Below, piece by piece: positions 8,308-15,556 of a DNA stretch of 46,630 nucleotides. The DNA lies in NCBI RefSeq assembly GCF_001936595.1, contig NZ_MLBG01000021.1, positions 1 through 46,630 of the forward strand, in the 5' to 3' direction. Position 1 is the stretch's first letter. Every line of letters begins with the position of its first letter. Made by a program: the position numbers and the translations under genes. The notes under the pieces were generated by a model. That model searched no databases, was not told where the DNA came from, and saw only the letters and a program-made list of their open reading frames with translations. Source of the stretch: Desulfovibrio sp. DV (GTDB lineage Bacteria > Desulfobacterota > Desulfovibrionia > Desulfovibrionales > Desulfovibrionaceae).

Positions 8308-8808
8308 ATGGATTTTCTCTCCCCGGCCCAACTCGTCGGCTATCTGGCTTTCATCCTGGGCGTGACCGCCTTTGCCCAACGCATCGACTGGAAACTCAAG
8401 ACCCTTATTGCCGTGGAATGCATCGCCTACACCGTGCATTTCGCCATGCTCGGCAACCCGGCCGCCTCCCTGTCGGCCGGGCTGTCGGCGGTGCGCATGT
8501 TTGCGTCCTTAAGGACCCGCTCGCCGTATCTGGCCGCGTTTTTCCTTCTTGCCAATCTGGTCCTTGGCGTCTGGCTGGCCCACAGCTGGACTGCCTCGTT
8601 TTCCATCGCCGCCGGCTGTCTGGGCACGGTCGGGGCCTTTTTCATGACCGGCATCCGGTTGCGGGCGCTGCTGTTTGCAGCCACCCTGTGCTGGCTTTCC
8701 AACAACATCGCCTCAGGCTCCATCGGCGGCACCCTGCTCGAATCGGTCATTGCCGTGGTCAACGGCATGACCATGTGGCGGCTGTGGCGGCAGGAACGGG
8801 TCCGCTAG
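8308..8808 (+). CDS. YgjV-family inner membrane protein
   Basis: 166 residues with five to six hydrophobic segments. The opening LSPAQLVGYLAFILGVTAFAQ and the following WKLKTLIAVECIAYTVHFAML...SVRMF-like stretch match the Imp-YgjV family of small bacterial inner membrane proteins, whose function is unknown. The ATG at 8308 has SD AAGGAAG at good spacing; the same frame is open from 7252, but that part is antisense to the regulator and not protein-like. Divergent from the TrmB-type gene across a 234-nt spacer containing two dyads, so it is a candidate target of that regulator. Confidence 0.8.
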   Translation: MDFLSPAQLVGYLAFILGVTAFAQRIDWKLKTLIAVECIAYTVHFAMLGNPAASLSAGLSAVRMFASLRTRSPYLAAFFLLANLVLGVWLAHSWTASFSIAAGCLGTVGAFFMTGIRLRALLFAATLCWLSNNIASGSIGGTLLESVIAVVNGMTMWRLWRQERVR

Positions 8809-8944
8809 ACGCCCCCGGACGCATCAGTCAACGGACAGACCACGCGAGGCTGTGGCCCGGCGCAACGGCCGGGGCAAGGAGGAACAGGAGCAGGCGCGGC
8901 CGGGAAAGGGGCGAAAGCGGCTGGAGGCGGCAGGACCGGACGGT

Positions 8945-10384
8945 CTAGATGACCGGATCCATGGGCAGGACGAAAAAGAAGTTGTTGCCGAGATGGGTGG
9001 CCTCGTAGCCTTCCACGCCGCCGTGCAGGCGCACCACTTCGCGGATGAAATACAGGCCATGGCCGGTGCCGTACTCGCCGGAGGCGTTTTCGCCGCGCAC
9101 CCCCTCTTCGAACAGATGGGCGGCGGTCTCGGGCGGAATGGCCGGGCCGGAGGTGAAAACGTTGAGCTTGATGCCGTCGCGGCCGGGGCCGAAGAAATTG
9201 GCCTTGCGCTCCCAGCCAAAGGAAATGAAGCGCCGGCGCTGCCCGGAGTCCGGATCGAGGACCTCGCGGGTGTATTTGACGGCATTGGAAAAGAGGTTGG
9301 CATAGACCTGGCTGACCAGCCCGATGTCCACCACCACTTCGATTTCCTGGTCCGGCACGCCGCCAAGGGACGTGTCGATCTCGATGCCGCGCTCCTCGAA
9401 CCGGGGCCGGTAGCGTTCGAGCTGGAGGTCGATGACCTGCTTTTTGAAGTTGCAGGCCCGCTTTTCCAGCACATACCGCCCTTCCTCGAAATGCGACCGG
9501 CGCAGGAGCGTCTCCAGAAACAGGCTTGTCTGTTCGTAATGAGTCAGGATCTGGCGGTACTGGTCCATGAGCCCCTCATGGATGTAGCCGAGATCGCGCA
9601 GAAGCTTTTCCTTGGTGGCCGGCAATTCTTCCTCGGGCACGGCGTCTGTCTCGAAGAACTGCTTGAGCTTCCATTCAAAAAACTTGAGCAGATCGATCTT
9701 GGAGCGCAGCCGTTTGTAGTAGAGCTTGAAATAGATATTGGGAACTATGACGTTATGCCCGATATCTTTGACAAGGCTTCTGATAAACTGCAGATGCTCC
9801 TTGTTCTTGTTGGCCAGGATGCGGTTATGGAGCTGGAAGCCGAAGCGGTTGGCGTAGCGCTCGAAAAAGAGCCTGTCATGTTCGGAAAGCCGGCTGGCCG
9901 GGTAGATCTCCAACATGCCGAACACGTCTTCCCGGGGCGTAAACGGCAGTTGGGAAATGAGCTCGTGATTGCCTTTGATGGGGATAAAAAGCCTGTCGTC
10001 GCGGATCATGGTCTTCTGGGCAAAGGGCAGATCGCCCACTTCCCCGGCATCACTGTCCATGCACTGGTAGGCGCAGCGGCGGATAGCCCCGCTTTTGCTG
10101 TCGAGCACGTACAGATTGCACTCGATATCGAAAAACATTTTGGGGATGAGCAGACAGACCGCGTACAGGTGTTCCAGTTGGGGAAACTCCTGGGCCAGAT
10201 CGAAAAAGACGTTGAGCGCGATACTTTGCTTGGCCGTGAAGTTGTAGGCGTCGTAATCATCCATCTTCTGATGGATGCGCCGGGCCACGGCGTCAATGAC
10301 CTGCCGGTCCAGCAGGGCAGGGTCCACGGCAGCGCCGAGGTCAAAGCCCATACTGGAATCGTCGGCGTCCCAGGCGCTGGTCAT
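8945..10384 (-). CDS. Soluble sensor histidine kinase with GAF-like domain
   Basis: 479 residues, no membrane segment. Residues about 55-190 look GAF-like (LYVLDSKSGAIRRCAY, DVFGMLEIYPASRLSEHDRLFFERYANRFGFQL). The helix LQFIRSLVKDIGHNVIVPN carries the probable phosphoacceptor His210. The helical hairpin to the ATPase domain is long (about 150 residues). N box: NLFSNAVKYT (363-372); G2 box: GTGHGLYFIREVVRLHGG. The G1 box is degenerate: TSGPAIPPE instead of DxGxGIP, lacking the conserved Asp. ATG at 10384 has SD GGGAGGGG. No response regulator is adjacent, so it is an orphan kinase; altered G1 raises doubt about normal catalysis. Confidence 0.8.
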   Translation of the reverse strand: MTSAWDADDSSMGFDLGAAVDPALLDRQVIDAVARRIHQKMDDYDAYNFTAKQSIALNVFFDLAQEFPQLEHLYAVCLLIPKMFFDIECNLYVLDSKSGAIRRCAYQCMDSDAGEVGDLPFAQKTMIRDDRLFIPIKGNHELISQLPFTPREDVFGMLEIYPASRLSEHDRLFFERYANRFGFQLHNRILANKNKEHLQFIRSLVKDIGHNVIVPNIYFKLYYKRLRSKIDLLKFFEWKLKQFFETDAVPEEELPATKEKLLRDLGYIHEGLMDQYRQILTHYEQTSLFLETLLRRSHFEEGRYVLEKRACNFKKQVIDLQLERYRPRFEERGIEIDTSLGGVPDQEIEVVVDIGLVSQVYANLFSNAVKYTREVLDPDSGQRRRFISFGWERKANFFGPGRDGIKLNVFTSGPAIPPETAAHLFEEGVRGENASGEYGTGHGLYFIREVVRLHGGVEGYEATHLGNNFFFVLPMDPVI

Positions 10385-10534
10385 TGCGGCCCCTCCCGGA
10401 TGCGGTTTCCCTTTCAATACCCGTGATGCAGGCCGAAGACAACACGAACCACCGCCGACCGGCACGAGAAAAGTCCGGGGCGGCCGGACAAGCTCACCCC
10501 GCCGCGCGCCACTGGGGCGCGCCGGACCGGGCGG

Positions 10535-11242
10535 TCAGTCGATGTGGATGTCGATGGGACCGGGACCAAAGCCCTTGAGTTCCGAGGCCAGCCCCCGGAT
10601 GCCCGAGGCCAGGATGCGTTCGACAAAGGGATTGAGCGAAAGCGGCCGGCCGCCCACGGTGATGGAAAGCGACACGTGGCGGGTGGCGCAATCATCGGGC
10701 GTGGCCCGGCCGGCCAGGATGTCGGCAGCCAGGACGGCGCAGCTGTCGCGTTCGCAGGCCCCGCAGTCCAGGCCCGGCAGCACGAAGCCCCGCTCCAGCA
10801 CCAACGCGGCCAGAGCCTCCACGGATTCGACCTGGGGCAGGCCCGGGGCGCGCACCGGGCCAAAGGTGGCGAGCACCAGTCCGGGGTCGGACAGTTCGCC
10901 GGCCTCGGCCGGGTCGCGCAGCACCAGCACCCGGGGTGCAACCGCGTGTTCCCGGCCGCCTTCCATGACCAACACGTCGCCGTCGAGCATGGCGATCATA
11001 TCGGAAATCTTGCGCGGATCATTCCAGAAAAGCGCGCTCTCCCGGCCGGCTATGGCCCCGACAGTCCGGCAATGGGCCAGAAACTGGTCGGTGTCGGTGT
11101 CTTCCTTGTCGATGCCGGGATTGTGGGTGCATTTGAGTGCGCACGGAGCATGGCCAAGGGAGGCCAGCAACTCCAGCAGGGACCGGCACAGCGTGGTTTT
11201 CCCGGATTTCTTGAATCCAAGGACTGAAACGCCTCGCATCAT
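10535..11242 (-). CDS. mobB: MobB with C-terminal four-cysteine Fe-S domain
   Basis: 235 residues against about 175 for E. coli MobB. The N-terminal GTPase part (1-150) has the P-loop GFKKSGKTT (9-18), DTDQF and VMEGGRE, typical of MobB, which assists MobA in making molybdopterin guanine dinucleotide. The added C-terminus has Cys160, 163, 168 and 185: C-x2-C-x4-C-x16-C, exactly the pattern of the [4Fe-4S] domain of RnfB and related proteins (CGACERDSC...GRATPDDC), then a conserved-looking LSLNPFVERILASGIRGL segment. ATG at 11242 overlaps the tupC stop (ATGA), tying MGD synthesis to tungstate uptake. Confidence 0.85.
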   Translation of the reverse strand: MMRGVSVLGFKKSGKTTLCRSLLELLASLGHAPCALKCTHNPGIDKEDTDTDQFLAHCRTVGAIAGRESALFWNDPRKISDMIAMLDGDVLVMEGGREHAVAPRVLVLRDPAEAGELSDPGLVLATFGPVRAPGLPQVESVEALAALVLERGFVLPGLDCGACERDSCAVLAADILAGRATPDDCATRHVSLSITVGGRPLSLNPFVERILASGIRGLASELKGFGPGPIDIHID

Positions 11243-11967
11243 GGATTGCTCCTGTCGCTGTCAACGGGTTGGATGTCGCCTGGGCTCTGGGAGGGCCGGA
11301 AGTGGCCGCTCTCCTGGGTCGGCGTGGCAAGGCCGCCGTCGCGAAGCCAGAGGATCTCGTCGCAGATGGCCCGCAACCAGGTCTGGTCGTGGCCGCTTAT
11401 GACCAGGGTGGTGCCATGCTCTTCCCGGGCGGCGACAACGGCCCGGCGCACCAGTTCGGCGCTGTCGCGGTCGAGATTGGCCGTTGGTTCGTCGAGCAAA
11501 AGCACCCGGGGACGCAGGGCCAGACGGGCAGCCAGGGCCACGCGCTTGACCTCGCCGCCGGACAGTTGGTGCCACATGCGCCCGGCAAAACGCCCGGGAT
11601 CGAGGCCAACCAGGGCCAGGGCCGCGTCCACCCGGGAGCGCACGTCGGGAGCTCCCCGCACCGAAAGGCCGTACCCCACATTGGCCCGAACCGACCGTTT
11701 GAGCAGATAGGGCTCCTGGGGAAAACAGGTCACCTCGCCGCGCAGGGCGTATTCCCGGCCAAAGGTCGGTTCCCCCCGGTAGCGGATGACGCCGGCAGCC
11801 GGCGCTTCGAGAAAAGCCAGCAGGCGAAGGAGCGTCGATTTGCCGCCGCCGTTGGGTCCGGCCAGCCCCAGGATGACGCCTTCGGGAATGTCCAGGCGAT
11901 CCAGGCGAAGCACTTCGCGTTCGCCGTAGCGCTGCACCACACCGGCAAGTTCGTACAGGGCGCTCAT
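11239..11967 (-). CDS. tupC: Tungstate ABC transporter, ATP-binding protein
   Basis: 242 residues. Walker A GPNGGGKST (about 38-46), signature LSGGEVKRVALAARLAL, Walker B VLLLDEPTANLD and switch His in ISGHDQTW are all present. The C-terminal tail (ATPTQESGHFRPSQ...) is polar and lacks the TOBE domain of ModC, as in TupC. Drives import of tungstate through TupB. Overlaps tupB by 4 nt and mobB by 4 nt (ATGA at both), so the three are translationally coupled. Confidence 0.9.
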   Translation of the reverse strand: MSALYELAGVVQRYGEREVLRLDRLDIPEGVILGLAGPNGGGKSTLLRLLAFLEAPAAGVIRYRGEPTFGREYALRGEVTCFPQEPYLLKRSVRANVGYGLSVRGAPDVRSRVDAALALVGLDPGRFAGRMWHQLSGGEVKRVALAARLALRPRVLLLDEPTANLDRDSAELVRRAVVAAREEHGTTLVISGHDQTWLRAICDEILWLRDGGLATPTQESGHFRPSQSPGDIQPVDSDRSNP

Positions 11968-12659
11968 GCGACTGCCCGCCGGCGAAAGGCCGAGGCGGCC
12001 AGGTTGACGGCAAAGGCGATGCCCATGAGCACGATGCCAAGGGCTATGCCGGTTGCGAACTCACCCTTGCCGGTTTCCAGGGCAATGGCCGTGGTGATGG
12101 TGCGGGTGGACCACTTGATGTTGCCGCCAAGCATCATGGAAATCCCGATTTCGGAAAAAATGCGGCCAAAGGCGGCGGTGGCGGCCAGGAGCAGGCCGAA
12201 CCGGGCCTCGCCGAGCGTGGCGAAAAAGACCTGCCGCGGCCCTGCCCCCAGGGTGAGAAGCGTCGGGCGCAGCCGGCTGTCGAGATTCTCCACCGCCTGG
12301 GCGGTCAGGGCGATGACGATGGGCAGCCCCAGGATGGTCAGGCCGATAGCCATGCCCGTGACGCTAAAAAGGAGCCCGAGTTCGCCCAGGGGGCCGCGCC
12401 TGGAAATAAAGGCATAGACCACAAGGCCGATGACCACGGTTGGGAAGGAAAGAAAGGTTTCGACCACAAGGCGGATGACCCGCTTGCCCGGAAAGTCGGT
12501 ATAGCCCAGCATAAAGCCAGCCGGAGCGCCGAGCAGCAAGGTGGCGGCCATGGCCTCAAGCGTCACGATCAGGGTGGTCCAGACAGCGGAAAAGGTTTCC
12601 GGGTCGCCCCCGAAAAGCAGTTCCAGCGCCTGGCGCAGTCCATCAAGAATATAATTCAT
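11964..12659 (-). CDS. tupB: Tungstate ABC transporter, permease
   Basis: 231 residues with five to six transmembrane segments. The cytoplasmic EAA-like loop (LRPTLLTLGAGPRQVFFATLGEAR) contacts TupC. Sequences such as FLSFPTVVIGLVVYAFISRRGPLG and ALETGKGEFATGIALGIVLM are characteristic of TupB/WtpB-type permeases. Inner membrane. It starts 72 nt after tupA, the gap being filled by a strong hairpin, and overlaps tupC. Confidence 0.9.
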   Translation of the reverse strand: MNYILDGLRQALELLFGGDPETFSAVWTTLIVTLEAMAATLLLGAPAGFMLGYTDFPGKRVIRLVVETFLSFPTVVIGLVVYAFISRRGPLGELGLLFSVTGMAIGLTILGLPIVIALTAQAVENLDSRLRPTLLTLGAGPRQVFFATLGEARFGLLLAATAAFGRIFSEIGISMMLGGNIKWSTRTITTAIALETGKGEFATGIALGIVLMGIAFAVNLAASAFRRRAVA

Positions 12660-12669
12660 GCCGTATTGT

Positions 12670-12711
12670 CCGTCCCGGCTGGGCCGATTATCCCTGGCCC
12701 AGCCGGGACGG
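12670..12711 (-). promoter_or_regulatory. 16-bp intercistronic hairpin between tupA and tupB
   Basis: CCGTCCCGGCTGGGCC (12670-12685) and GGCCCAGCCGGGACGG (12696-12711) are exact reverse complements with a 10-nt loop. There is no U-tract after it on the coding strand. The likely role is to protect the 3' end of tupA mRNA and raise binding-protein level over permease, as known for other ABC operons. Confidence 0.8.
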
Positions 12712-12731
12712 CCGTTTGCGTTTCGCCGAAA

Positions 12732-13568
12732 CTACTGTTTGGCGGCGTTGGGCGTAAAGAGCTTCTTGCCCTTGAGGCTGAAATCACCCACGACTTTCTG
12801 GCCCTTGGCCGAGGCCAGCCAGTCGGAAAACGCTTCGGCTTCCTTGATCTTGACCTTGGGGCACTTGGCCGGATTGACTGGAATGACGCTGTACTGGTTG
12901 AGCAGGGGCTTGTCGCCCTCGACCAGGACCACCAGGGCCGGAGCGCCCTTGGCCAGGTCTTCGTAGGCGATGTAGGTGCCGCGGTCGACCAGGGTGTAGC
13001 CCTTGCGTTCGCCGGCCATATTGAGCGTAGCCATCATGCCCTGCCCGGCCGACACATACCAGGTTTCCTTGTCCGGCAGGGCCATGGAAGCGCCCTTCCA
13101 CAGGGACTGTTCCATCTTGTGGGTGCCGGAATCGTCGCCGCGGCTGACAAAGGGCGCCTTGGCGGCAGCAATGGCGGCCAGGGCCTCGCCGGCCGTCTTG
13201 CCCTTGATCTTGGCCGGGTCGGCAGCCGGGCCGACGAGGACGAAGTCATTATACATGACTTCGGTCCGCTTGGTGCCGCTGCCCTCTTCCAGGAACTTCT
13301 TCTCCGCCCCGGGCGCGTGGACCAGCAGCACGTCCACGTCGCAGTTCTTGCCGTGCTCCAGGGCCTTGCCCGTGCCCACGGCCACCCATTTGAGTTCGAT
13401 GCCGGAGTCCTTTTTGAAGGCCTCGCCGAGCACGGGCAAAAGACCGGTGTCGTCGGTGCTGGTGGTGGTGGCCATCATCAGGACTTCACCGGCAGCCAGG
13501 GCCTGTCCGGCCGCCATCAGGGTCACGGCCAGGGCCAGCAGCAGCCGGCCGAAAAATTTCAAGCACAT
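12732..13568 (-). CDS. tupA: Tungstate-binding periplasmic protein
   Basis: 278 residues. Signal peptide of about 25 residues (MCLKFFGRLLLALAVTLMAAGQALA). The mature start ATTTSTDDTGLLPVL is the TupA signature (TTTS motif) that separates tungstate-binding TupA from ModA and WtpA. Further family blocks: VDVLLVHAPGAEKKFLEEG, FVSRGDDSGTH and NQYSVIPVNP. Binds WO4 2- in the periplasm and delivers it to TupBC. Sulfate reducers need tungsten or molybdenum for formate dehydrogenases and other bis-MGD enzymes. SD AGGAGG. A TGTTA-N9-TAACA dyad overlaps the region just upstream of the SD. Confidence 0.95.
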   Translation of the reverse strand: MCLKFFGRLLLALAVTLMAAGQALAAGEVLMMATTTSTDDTGLLPVLGEAFKKDSGIELKWVAVGTGKALEHGKNCDVDVLLVHAPGAEKKFLEEGSGTKRTEVMYNDFVLVGPAADPAKIKGKTAGEALAAIAAAKAPFVSRGDDSGTHKMEQSLWKGASMALPDKETWYVSAGQGMMATLNMAGERKGYTLVDRGTYIAYEDLAKGAPALVVLVEGDKPLLNQYSVIPVNPAKCPKVKIKEAEAFSDWLASAKGQKVVGDFSLKGKKLFTPNAAKQ

Positions 13569-13579
13569 GGTTCCTCCTC

Positions 13580-13598
13580 TGTTAGACTTGACTTAACA
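13580..13598. promoter_or_regulatory. Dyad TGTTA-N9-TAACA upstream of tupA
   Basis: The dyad lies 12-30 nt before the tupA start codon, a position suited to repression. A tungstate-responsive regulator (TunR type of sulfate reducers, or ModE-like) would be the expected ligand-sensing repressor; the motif match to either has not been verified. Confidence 0.4.
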
Positions 13599-13717
13599 TA
13601 ACGACAACTCTGACATATTCATGGACAGTACGCAATCCGGACAGCCGCAGCAACGGCGGTTCGCGTCACGCTCGCGGGCCGACAAACCCGGTCCGCAGAC
13701 GCTCGGACGCGCTGCCA

Positions 13718-13795
13718 ACGCCGAAAGCCTTTTCCAAATTTCCCCCTGTGCAGGGCTCCGGGGGGATCATCCCGGCCGCCGGAGCACCGGTGTTC
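13718..13795 (-). repeat. Dispersed repeat copy C (degenerate)
   Basis: On the minus strand it reads CTCCGGCGGCCGGGATGATC, then CCCCCGGAGCCCTGCA, then GGGGAAATTT and a TTCGGCG block, matching copies A, B and D but with a shortened left arm of the central palindrome. Confidence 0.65.
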
Positions 13796-14029
13796 CCAGG
13801 CAAGCGCAAACAGCAACGGTTACGACGCCGGCCCCTTTTCTTGCGCAACTTCCGCTCCTCAACTTGGCAACGCACCCGGTCCAATCAAACGAACCCCAGG
13901 TGGGTTTCCAAAGGGCGTCAGTCCCTTTGTCCGCCGCCGGCATCTTCCCGTCTTTATCCCCCACGCTCCGCCCGCCGGAGGCTCCCTACTCTCTTTTCCC
14001 ACTCCCCCGGCAGCCGGAGACAACAAACT

Positions 14030-14226
14030 TCAGGCTGGGGCAAAAAAAATTACACCCCCGCCTAATGGGTTTGTTAAAGCGTCCGATAGGAGTGGTGACA
14101 AAGCACTTCTCTGACACTTTCACGACTGCGACTGCAGCGTCTCTCTAACCCACTCAAATAGCACATCCACAGCGAAACAAATTACCGAGCAACCGGCTTC
14201 AAACGCCGGTTGCTCGGTTTTTTTTG
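14030..14226 (+). ncRNA. Possible small RNA ending at an orphan terminator
   Basis: A strong plus-strand terminator at 14184-14226 has no protein gene in front of it; the nearest plus-strand gene upstream is over 5 kb away. The preceding 150 nt are lower in GC than the neighbourhood and contain segments that could pair: GAGTGG (14090-14095) with CCACTC (14150-14155), or TGGGTT (14066-14071) with AACCCA (14147-14152), the two being mutually exclusive. No family recognised, start unknown, no clear promoter. Confidence 0.3.
14184..14226 (+). terminator. Rho-independent terminator without an upstream gene
   Basis: Arms ACCGAGCAACCGGC and GCCGGTTGCTCGGT (14184-14197, 14205-14218) give 14 perfect pairs with a 7-nt loop and a T8 tract. 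The T-tract is on the plus strand only. Confidence 0.85.
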
Positions 14227-14260
14227 GCCAAAATTTCGGGAAAAATAAAAAAGATTTGGC

Positions 14261-14287
14261 TAAAGGGTTTGGCCCATGGGCCGATAA
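14261..14287 (+). promoter_or_regulatory. Sigma-28 (FliA) promoter of flagellin
   Basis: TAAAG at 14261 and an exact GCCGATAA at 14280-14287 are separated by 14 nt, the spacing of the FliA consensus (TAAAGTTT-N11-GCCGATAA). The leader to the start codon is about 190 nt. Confidence 0.85.
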
Positions 14288-14483
14288 GTGGGTCAAAGCA
14301 GCAGCGAATGAAAGCAAAGCCGCTTAAAAGATTTACCGGCACAGGAGGCTTACCATACAATCATTAATACGGAGCAGGTCGGCGAAAGCCATTGACCGAT
14401 AATTAACAGCCCATGTCCCCGGCGATACACACGCCACCATGGGAAACCCGCTGGATGCACAAACTTTTCACGGAGGAAAAGCC

Positions 14484-15377
14484 ATGTCACTCGTTATCAA
14501 TCACAATATGATGGCCATGAACGCGTCGCGCAACCTGTCCAACTCGTACGGTGCCCTCGCTACATCGACATCACGTCTGTCTTCGGGTCTTCGCATCAAC
14601 ACCGCCGCTGACGACGCCGCCGGCTTGGCCATTCGCGAACTGATGCGGTCCGACATCACCGCCATCAACCAGGGCGTGCGCAACGCCAACGACGCCATCT
14701 CGATGATCCAGACCGCAGACGGCGCGCTTCAGGTCGTTGACGAAAAGCTCATCCGCATGAAGGAACTGGCTGAACAGGCTTCCACCGGTACCTACACCTC
14801 GGATCAGCGTCTCATCATCGACTCGGAATACCAGGCCATGGCCTCGGAAATTACCCGAATCGCCAATGCCACGGATTTCAACGGCATCTACCTGCTCAAC
14901 GGCAACCTTTCCAGCTCCACCCATAGCGGCGCCGGCCTCAACTCCACCGGCAAGCTCAAGGTGCATTTCGGTTCCAGCAACAACTCGGCCGAAGACTACT
15001 ACTACGTCCAGATCGGCACCTCCACGGCCTCGGCTTTCGGCCTGGGCGTCGGAGCAGCCACCACGGCCGAGGGACGAAGCATCTCGACCCAGGAACTGGC
15101 GCAGAAGTCCCTGGTGGCCATCCAGAACGCCATTGTCTCCAAGGACAAGATCCGGGCCAACCTGGGTGCCTTGCAGAACCGTCTGGAGAACACCATCTCC
15201 AACCTGCAGATCCAGGGTGAAAACCTGCAGGCGGCTGAATCGCAGATCTCCGATGTCGATGTGGCCACGGAAATGACCCAGTTCGTCCGTGAACAGATCC
15301 TGACCCAGTCGGCCATCGCCATGCTGTCCCAGGCCAACTCCCTGCCGAAGATGGCCATGCAGCTCATCGGCGGTTAG
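14484..15377 (+). CDS. fliC: Flagellin
   Basis: 297 residues. The N-terminal D0/D1 region (SLVINHNMMAMNASRNL...LSSGLRINTAADDAAGLAIRELMRSDI, residues 1-60) and the C-terminal region (LGALQNRLENTISNLQIQGENLQAAESQISDVDVATEM...QANSLPKMAMQLI) are typical and form the filament core; the variable domain (about 140-205) is short. No signal peptide, as flagellins leave through the flagellar export apparatus. The ATG at 14484 was chosen for SD GGAGG (14472-14476) and the canonical N-terminus; 15 codons further upstream are also open. Late flagellar gene, transcribed from the sigma-28 promoter and ending at its own terminator. Confidence 0.95.
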   Translation: MSLVINHNMMAMNASRNLSNSYGALATSTSRLSSGLRINTAADDAAGLAIRELMRSDITAINQGVRNANDAISMIQTADGALQVVDEKLIRMKELAEQASTGTYTSDQRLIIDSEYQAMASEITRIANATDFNGIYLLNGNLSSSTHSGAGLNSTGKLKVHFGSSNNSAEDYYYVQIGTSTASAFGLGVGAATTAEGRSISTQELAQKSLVAIQNAIVSKDKIRANLGALQNRLENTISNLQIQGENLQAAESQISDVDVATEMTQFVREQILTQSAIAMLSQANSLPKMAMQLIGG

Positions 15378-15408
15378 CAGACCAGACGCCGAACGCAAAA
15401 GACCGCAC

Positions 15409-15444
15409 CAAGGCCCGTCCCGGTATTCCGGGGCGGGCCTTTTC
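15409..15444 (+). terminator. Flagellin terminator
   Basis: AAGGCCCGTCCCGG and CCGGGGCGGGCCTT (15410-15423, 15428-15441) pair over 14 bp with one G-T pair, loop TATT, then a short T run. Confidence 0.85.
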
Positions 15445-15556
15445 GTATGGCGCGTCAACGGGTGGATCGTATCGGGGAAGGCCATGGACCGGCAACGGCA
15501 CAGGCCAGTCCGGCTGGTGCAGGCAGAACACCCGGGCAGGCCGGGAAAAGAAAAAA

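Larger units (their letters stand above)
13569..14483. other. Long intergenic region between tupA and flagellin
   Basis: 915 nt without a credible gene. It holds the tupA operator-like dyad, degenerate repeat copy C (13718-13795) and further fragments of the same family near 13930-14020 (GCCGGCATCTTCCC, GCCGGAGGC), a possible small transcript ending at a terminator (14184-14226), and the sigma-28 promoter of the flagellin gene. A 175-codon open frame at 13621-14148 runs through repeat sequence and is not protein-like. Confidence 0.65.

Noticed and set aside
8852-10426. 524-codon plus-strand open frame opposite the histidine kinase
   Set aside because: Shadow of a GC-rich gene; no SD, no recognisable domains, while the minus strand gives a clear kinase.
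10490-10534. GCGCGCC/GGCGCGC hairpin after mobB as a terminator
   Set aside because: Seven-bp stem without any T-run on the coding strand; too weak to call.
13621-14148. 175-codon open frame between tupA and flagellin
   Set aside because: Runs through repeat copy C and its fragments, low-complexity Pro/Ser/Arg content, no SD.
14390-14404. GACCGATAA near the flagellin gene as a second sigma-28 -10 element
   Set aside because: No TAAAG-like -35 at the right distance; the site at 14261-14287 is complete.
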